Assembly (NCBI RefSeq): GCF_002803095.1
Contig: NZ_PGLR01000010.1
Location: 62,001 to 126,000 of the forward strand
Reading direction: 5' to 3'
DNA from: Pseudomonas sp. ZH-FAD
GTDB lineage: Bacteria > Pseudomonadota > Gammaproteobacteria > Pseudomonadales > Pseudomonadaceae
DNA length: 64,000 nucleotides
The position numbers and the translations under genes were made by a program. The notes below the pieces were generated by a model. The model did not search any database. It saw only the letters and a list, made by a program, of their open reading frames with translations, and had not been told where the DNA came from. This document shows, one piece after another, positions 59,443-64,000 of this stretch; positions within the stretch are counted from its first letter, which is position 1; every line of letters begins with the position of its first letter.

Positions 59443-60789
59443 ATGAACATGCCGCAGACCGCAACCCCGTCCCTGGCCAGCCAGCTCAAGCTGGATGCGC
59501 ACTGGATGCCGTTCTCCGCCAACCGCCAGTTCCAGCGCGACCCGCGCATCATCGTTGGGGCGGAAGGCAGCTGGCTCACCGACGACCAGGGCCGCAAGAT
59601 CTACGACAGCCTGTCCGGCCTGTGGACCTGCGGCGCCGGCCACTCGCGCAAGGAAATCCAGGAAGCAGTGGCCAAGCAGCTCGGCACCCTCGACTATTCG
59701 CCGGGCTTCCAGTATGGCCATCCGCTGTCGTTCAAGCTGGCCGAGCAGGTCGCCGACCTGATGCCGGGCGAGCTCAACCATGTGTTCTTCACCGGTTCCG
59801 GCTCCGAGTGCGCCGACACCGCAGTGAAGATGGCCAAGGCCTACTGGCGCCTCAAGGGCCAGGCGTCCAAGACCCGCTTCATCGGTCGTGCCCGTGGCTA
59901 CCACGGCGTCAATATCGCCGGCACCTCCCTCGGCGGCATCGGTGGTAACCGCAAGATGTACGGCCAACTGATGGACGCCGACCACCTGCCGCACACCCTG
60001 CAACCGGGCATGGCCTTCACCAAGGGCATGGCCGAGACCGGCGGCGTGGAGCTGGCCAACGAACTGCTCAAGCTGATCGAGCTGCACGATGCCTCCAACA
60101 TCGCTGCGGTGATCGTCGAGCCGATGTCCGGCTCGGCCGGTGCCATCGTGCCGCCGGTGGGCTACCTGCAGCGCCTGCGCGAAATCTGCACGCAGCACAA
60201 CATCCTGCTGATCTTCGACGAAGTGATCACCGGCTTCGGCCGCATGGGCAAGTGGAGCGGCGCGGAGTTCTTCGGCGTCACCCCGGACCTGATGAACGTC
60301 GCCAAGCAGATCACCAACGGCGCCATCCCGCTGGGTGCGGTGATCGCCAGCAGTGAGATCTACAACACCTTCATGCAGCAGCCGTCGCCGGAGCACATGA
60401 TCGAGTTCACCCACGGCTACACTTACTCGGCGCACCCGGTCGCCTGTGCCGCTGGCCTGGCCACCCTGGAGCTGCTCAAGCGCGAGAACCTGATCCAGCA
60501 GTCCGCCGAGCTGGCGCCGAAGTTCGAGGCTGCGCTGCATGGCTTGAAGGGCACCAAGCACATCGTCGACATCCGCAACTGTGGCCTGGCTGGCGCCCTG
60601 CAGATCGCCCCGCGTGATGGCGACGCCGTGATCCGTCCGTTCGAGGCCGGCATGGCCCTGTGGAAGGCCGGCTTCTATGTACGCTTCGGTGGCGACACCC
60701 TGCAGTTCGGCCCGACCTTCAACGCCAAGATGGAAGACCTCGACCGCGTCTTCAATGCCGTTGGCGACGTGCTGAACAAACTCGACTGA
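59443..60789 (+). CDS. bauA: Beta-alanine:pyruvate aminotransferase
   Basis: A 448-residue class III aminotransferase. The PLP lysine is K288 in [16 protein letters not shown], the aspartate near [11 protein letters not shown], and YVRFGGD carries the carboxylate-binding arginine seen in omega-amino-acid:pyruvate transaminases. It converts beta-alanine plus pyruvate to malonate semialdehyde plus alanine; the product feeds the dehydrogenase encoded downstream. The gene is divergent from bauR. CTCCTCC lies before ATG 59443, but the exact ribosome site is poor. Confidence 0.93.
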   Translation: MNMPQTATPSLASQLKLDAHWMPFSANRQFQRDPRIIVGAEGSWLTDDQGRKIYDSLSGLWTCGAGHSRKEIQEAVAKQLGTLDYSPGFQYGHPLSFKLAEQVADLMPGELNHVFFTGSGSECADTAVKMAKAYWRLKGQASKTRFIGRARGYHGVNIAGTSLGGIGGNRKMYGQLMDADHLPHTLQPGMAFTKGMAETGGVELANELLKLIELHDASNIAAVIVEPMSGSAGAIVPPVGYLQRLREICTQHNILLIFDEVITGFGRMGKWSGAEFFGVTPDLMNVAKQITNGAIPLGAVIASSEIYNTFMQQPSPEHMIEFTHGYTYSAHPVACAAGLATLELLKRENLIQQSAELAPKFEAALHGLKGTKHIVDIRNCGLAGALQIAPRDGDAVIRPFEAGMALWKAGFYVRFGGDTLQFGPTFNAKMEDLDRVFNAVGDVLNKLD

Positions 60790-60794
60790 TTCCT

Positions 60795-60849
60795 GTGGGA
60801 GGGGCTTTAGCCGCGACCGTATTGGCGTCGCGGCTAAAGCCCCTCCCAC
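60795..60849. repeat. REP pair between bauA and bauC
   Basis: GTGGGAGGGGCTTTAGCCGC (60795-60817) and GTCGCGGCTAAAGCCCCTCC (60827-60849) are perfect reverse complements with a 9-base loop. This strong hairpin starts 6 bases after the bauA stop and could protect or reduce the downstream mRNA. Confidence 0.9.
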
Positions 60850-60872
60850 CAACCAAGACGTTGGAGATTCCC

Positions 60873-62369
60873 ATGAGCCATATCCCTCACCTGATCAACG
60901 GCGAGCGCGTTGCCGGCAACGGTCGCAGCGCTCCGGTGTACAACCCGTCCACCGGCGACTCCACCAGCGCCGTCGGCCTGGCTGATCGCGCCACCATGCA
61001 ACTGGCCATCGACGCGGCCAAGGCCGCCTTCCCGGCCTGGCGCAACACCCCGCCGGCCAAGCGCGCGCAGATCATGTTCCGCTTCAAGCAGTTGCTGGAG
61101 CAGAACGAGAACGAAATCGCCGCGCTGATCAGCGCCGAGCATGGCAAGACCATTGAGGACGCCGTCGGTGAACTCAAGCGCGGTATCGAGAACGTCGAGT
61201 TCGCCTGCGCCGCCCCGGAAATTCTCAAGGGCGAATACAGCCGCAACGTCGGCCCGAACATCGACGCCTGGACCGACCTGCAACCTATCGGTGTCGTGGC
61301 AGGCATTACCCCGTTCAACTTCCCGGCCATGGTGCCGCTGTGGATGTACCCGCTGGCCATCGTCTGTGGCAACTGCTTCATCCTCAAACCGTCCGAGCGC
61401 GACCCCAGCTCCACCCTGTTCATCGCCGAGCTGCTGAACCAGGCCGGCCTGCCCAAGGGTGTGCTGAACGTGGTCAACGGTGACAAGGACGCGGTCGACG
61501 CGCTGATCGAAGCGCCCGAGGTCAAGGCCCTGAGCTTCGTCGGCTCGACCCCCATCGCCGAATACATCTACAGCGAAGGCACCAAGCGCGGCAAACGCGT
61601 ACAGGCCCTGGGCGGCGCCAAGAACCACGCCGTGCTGATGCCCGATGCCGACCTGGACAACGCCGTCAGCGCACTGATGGGCGCGGCCTATGGCTCCTGC
61701 GGCGAGCGCTGCATGGCCATCTCCGTGGCCGTGTGCGTGGGCGACCAGATTGCTGACGCGCTGGTCGACAAGATCGTCCCGCAGATCCAGGCGCTGAAAA
61801 TCGGTGCCGGCACCTCCTGCGGGCTGGACATGGGCCCGCTGGTCACCGCTGCTGCACGTGACAAGGTCAAGGGCTACATCGACGCTGGCGTCGCCCAGGG
61901 CGCCAAGCTGGTGGTCGATGGTCGTGGTCTGGTGGTGCCGGGTAACGAGAACGGCTTCTTCGTCGGCGGCACTCTGTTCGACCGAGTGACCCCGGACATG
62001 ACCATCTACACCGACGAAATCTTCGGCCCGGTGCTGTGCATCGTTCGCGTCGGCAGCCTGGAAGAAGCCATGCAACTGATCAACGATCACGAGTACGGCA
62101 ACGGCACCTGCATCTTCACCCGTGACGGAGAAGCGGCGCGCCTGTTCTGCGATGAGATCGAAGTGGGCATGGTCGGCGTTAACGTGCCGCTGCCGGTACC
62201 GGTGGCTTACCACAGCTTCGGCGGCTGGAAGCGCTCGCTGTTCGGTGACCTGCACGCCTATGGCCCGGATGGCGTGCGCTTCTACACCCGCAAGAAGGCC
62301 ATCACCCAGCGCTGGCCGGCACGCAAGAGCCACGAAGCGGCGCAGTTCGCCTTCCCCAGCAATGGCTGA
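60873..62369 (+). CDS. bauC: Malonate/methylmalonate-semialdehyde dehydrogenase
   Basis: A 498-residue CoA-acylating aldehyde dehydrogenase of the MmsA class. The catalytic cysteine is C280 in [13 protein letters not shown], the oxyanion asparagine is in TPFNFPAM and the typical [10 protein letters not shown] and GERVAGNGR regions are present. It converts malonate semialdehyde to acetyl-CoA with NAD and CoA, completing beta-alanine catabolism with bauA; valine catabolism enzymes are close relatives. TTGGAG precedes ATG 60873. The bauB gene that lies between bauA and bauC in PAO1 is absent here; a REP pair occupies the gap. Confidence 0.9.
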   Translation: MSHIPHLINGERVAGNGRSAPVYNPSTGDSTSAVGLADRATMQLAIDAAKAAFPAWRNTPPAKRAQIMFRFKQLLEQNENEIAALISAEHGKTIEDAVGELKRGIENVEFACAAPEILKGEYSRNVGPNIDAWTDLQPIGVVAGITPFNFPAMVPLWMYPLAIVCGNCFILKPSERDPSSTLFIAELLNQAGLPKGVLNVVNGDKDAVDALIEAPEVKALSFVGSTPIAEYIYSEGTKRGKRVQALGGAKNHAVLMPDADLDNAVSALMGAAYGSCGERCMAISVAVCVGDQIADALVDKIVPQIQALKIGAGTSCGLDMGPLVTAAARDKVKGYIDAGVAQGAKLVVDGRGLVVPGNENGFFVGGTLFDRVTPDMTIYTDEIFGPVLCIVRVGSLEEAMQLINDHEYGNGTCIFTRDGEAARLFCDEIEVGMVGVNVPLPVPVAYHSFGGWKRSLFGDLHAYGPDGVRFYTRKKAITQRWPARKSHEAAQFAFPSNG

Positions 62370-62390
62370 GTGAGCTGCTTCTTTGAATGA

Positions 62391-62416
62391 AAAGGCCGAT
62401 CAATAGATCGGCCTTT
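62391..62416 (+). terminator. Intrinsic terminator after bauC
   Basis: AAAGGCCGATC (62391-62401) pairs with GATCGGCCTTT (62406-62416) around AATA, followed by T. It is 22 bases after the bauC stop and may also serve the convergent lipoprotein gene. Confidence 0.88.
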
Positions 62417-62471
62417 TTGTTGTCAGGCGGCGCGTTGCTCGTTGCAAGCAGCGCTCCGCTGGAGACGCCGT

Positions 62472-62678
62472 TCACTGTGCCTGATCGATGGCCTCCTGCA
62501 GGCGCTGAGTGTTCGCCGCATTGGCCTGGTCGATCTGCTGCTTGAGCTGCTCCATCTGCTGCTGGGCCTGTTTGGCCTGCTCAGCCTGGAGTGTCGCCGT
62601 AGCGGCCGTCTCACCGGCGCCGCAGCCGGCCAGGGCGAGTAACAGGGAAAAGGTACAGAAACGGCGCAGGTGCATCAT
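62472..62678 (-). CDS. Small coiled-coil lipoprotein
   Basis: A 68-residue lipoprotein. The lipobox is LALAGCGAG (cleavage before the cysteine at about residue 19), after which the chain is Gln/Ala-rich (LQAEQAKQAQQQMEQLKQQI) with a heptad pattern suited for a coiled coil. It resembles small outer-membrane lipoproteins with no assigned function. The start at 62678 gives the signal peptide; a second ATG follows it directly. It is divergent to the arylamine N-acetyltransferase gene. Confidence 0.75.
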   Translation of the reverse strand: MMHLRRFCTFSLLLALAGCGAGETAATATLQAEQAKQAQQQMEQLKQQIDQANAANTQRLQEAIDQAQ

Positions 62679-62854
62679 GGAGTCCTCGGGCAAGCTCGTG
62701 CGATGAGCGATAGATTGGCGCATTTGCGCCGGTTTGTGTGTGCCGGCTACCGCAAACCGAAAGCGCTGATTCGAGCACGCCATGCCGCTCGTTGCATATC
62801 GTCTGTCCACGCCCTCTGGTAAAACAGCCGGCAGGTAGAAAAGGGAGATGCACG

Positions 62855-63682
62855 ATGACCGAGCCATTCATGCTGGATCTACACACATACCTCGAGCGCC
62901 TGGGTTACTCGTCGGCGCCACCACCGACCCTCGACACCCTGCGCGAGCTGCAAGCGCGGCACACCGCCGAGTTCCCCTTCGAAACCCTGGCGAGCATGCT
63001 GCGCGTGCCGGTGGAGGTCGAACCCGCCGCGATCCAGGACAAGCTGCTGCGTCAGCGCCGCGGCGGTTACTGCTTCGAACTCAACCGTCTGTACCTGCTG
63101 CTGTTGCAGGCGCTGGGCTTCGACGCGCGTGGGCTGACCGGTCGCGTGGTCATGGGCGGCCCGGAAGATGCCCTGCCGGCGCGCACCCATATGCTGGTGC
63201 TGGTGACCATCGATGGCGTGCGCTACATCAGCGACGTCGGCTTCGGCGGCATGGTGCCGACCGGTCCCTTGCTGCTCGACAGCGAGGCCGAACAGGCCAC
63301 GCCGCATGAGCCCTATCGGCTGACGTTGGTGGACGGCACCTACACCTTGCGCGCGTTGGTGGCGGGTAGCTGGCGGGCGATGTACGTGTTCGATCTGCAG
63401 AAGGTGGCGGATATCGATTACGTGGTGGGCAACTGGTACGTGTGCACCCACCCGGACTCGCCCTTTCTCGGCCAGATGATCGCCGCCCGCACCGGGCCCG
63501 GCCTGCGCAAGACGCTGAACAATGGCAGCTTCGCCATCCACCGCCTGGGGCAGGCGAGTGAGCGAGTGCAGTTGCAGAGTGTCGATGAGGTGCTGAAGGT
63601 GTTGCGAGAAGAGTTTGGCATTCAGGTGCCGGAGCATCCTGAGCGTCGGGAGATCATCGAGCGGTTGATTGCGGGGGCGTGA
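62855..63682 (+). CDS. Arylamine N-acetyltransferase (NAT)
   Basis: A 275-residue NAT family enzyme. The cysteine protease-like triad is C73 (RRGGYCFELNRL), H112 (RTHMLVLV) and D127 (ISDVGFGG), all in their normal spacing. It acetylates aromatic amines, hydrazines and hydroxylamines from acetyl-CoA. AGGGAGA precedes ATG 62855. The rest of the window downstream holds only repeats. Confidence 0.92.
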   Translation: MTEPFMLDLHTYLERLGYSSAPPPTLDTLRELQARHTAEFPFETLASMLRVPVEVEPAAIQDKLLRQRRGGYCFELNRLYLLLLQALGFDARGLTGRVVMGGPEDALPARTHMLVLVTIDGVRYISDVGFGGMVPTGPLLLDSEAEQATPHEPYRLTLVDGTYTLRALVAGSWRAMYVFDLQKVADIDYVVGNWYVCTHPDSPFLGQMIAARTGPGLRKTLNNGSFAIHRLGQASERVQLQSVDEVLKVLREEFGIQVPEHPERREIIERLIAGA

Positions 63683-63713
63683 AGGCAAGGCCGGGTGGTA
63701 TCGCCACGTTCTT

Positions 63714-63777
63714 GTAGGAGGGGCTTCAGCCACGACCCGAAGCCACCCAAATCTGTAGGAGCGGCTTCAGCCGCGAA
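63714..63777. repeat. Two direct REP half-units
   Basis: GTAGGAGGGGCTTCAGCCAC (63714-63736) and GTAGGAGCGGCTTCAGCCGC (63755-63777) point the same way, rather than facing each other as in the other REP pairs of the window. They follow the NAT gene. The 318-base end of the window (63683-64000) has no supported gene. Confidence 0.7.
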
Positions 63778-63830
63778 AATCTCGGAAGCCTCGAAGGCCT
63801 GCTGAGATTGCTGAAGGCCCGCGATCAGTT

Positions 63831-63856
63831 CCCCTCTCCCATTTATGGGAGAGGGG
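63831..63856. repeat. CCCCTCTCCC hairpin
   Basis: CCCCTCTCCCA and TGGGAGAGGGG flank TTTA. The same pattern is embedded in the nested element at 54508-54800, where ATGGGAGAGGGG also appears. Confidence 0.65.
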
Positions 63857-63920
63857 CTAGGGGAGAGGGTGCTTTTGGTTTTGCACTCCGCCGCCGCAAA
63901 TTTGTTGTCTGAAATTACGG

Positions 63921-64000
63921 TTTCGCCCTTACGGCGACTCACTTTTTTCAAACGCCAAAAAAGTAAGCAAAAACGCTGTGCCCCGCCATCCGGGTCTCGC
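63921..64000. repeat. Partial copy of the large inverted-repeat element
   Basis: The terminal bases TTTCGCCCTTACGGCGACTC and the following ACTTTTTTCAAACGCCAAAA then AAGTAAGCAAAAACGCTGTG match, with changes, the internal part of the element at 23372-24125 (CGCCCCTTACGGGCGAC, AAAGAAAGTAAGCAAAG in reverse orientation). It continues past the window edge. Confidence 0.6.

Overview
The window is a high-GC bacterial chromosome segment from a Pseudomonas-type gammaproteobacterium. Several blocks match arrangements known from Pseudomonas: a ttgABC/ttgR-like (MexAB-OprM class) efflux operon whose operator resembles the one I recall for P. putida TtgR, an oprC copper-receptor operon, a purine block like the PAO1 region holding the PA0142 and PA0148 deaminases, and bauR-bauA-bauC. 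The many short palindromic REP sequences and a REP-associated tyrosine transposase (RAYT) fit the same group. The P. mendocina/oleovorans branch is a guess. I saw no tRNA, rRNA, CRISPR, prophage or classical insertion sequence.

Layout. 0-9.3 kb: single-gene housekeeping and stress functions (thioredoxin-fold fragment, two orphan periplasmic solute-binding proteins, a membrane-anchored EEP phosphatase, CDGSH and SDR proteins, YbaK-like deacylase, NYN RNase, DEDDh exonuclease, RhlE-like helicase). 9.3-13.5 kb: a response regulator fused to a CheC-like domain with a PAS protein, a flavoprotein and a PLP aminotransferase. 13.5-20.5 kb: a histone-deacetylase-like amidohydrolase and a four-gene operon (GNAT, SagB-like double nitroreductase, TesB, HAD). 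Between them is a two-gene insert flanked by degenerate copies of the HDAC/GNAT divergent junction. 20.5-24.2 kb: esterase, SDR/TetR pair with a nested palindromic operator, and a 750-bp inverted-repeat element without genes. 24.2-30.8 kb: RND efflux operon and repressor. 30.9-33.6 kb: a 60-residue protein behind an Anr/FNR-like box, and a quinone/monooxygenase pair with LysR. 33.7-38.7 kb: copper uptake operon ending in oprC. 38.7-43.7 kb: LysR, haloacetate-dehalogenase-like enzyme, an isolated leuCD pair, and PepSY plus cytochrome b561. 43.8-53.4 kb: adenine deaminase, 2OG-Fe oxygenase, BMP-type nucleoside ABC transporter and 8-oxoguanine deaminase, invaded by the RAYT and its REPs. 53.7-64 kb: SDR, DUF922, YigZ, TetR, NCS2 nucleobase permease, beta-alanine catabolism (bauRAC), a lipoprotein and an arylamine N-acetyltransferase.

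How the genes work together. The clearest coherent units are the efflux pump with its repressor, the copper import operon (outer-membrane receptor, periplasmic chaperone, membrane PepSY protein), the purine import and deamination block, and beta-alanine degradation. The most unusual signals are structural. They are the duplicated HDAC/GNAT junction, which implies that an acetyl-group writer and eraser were once divergent neighbours; the RAYT with its REP family, represented at a dozen or so sites; and several palindromic non-coding elements with no genes.
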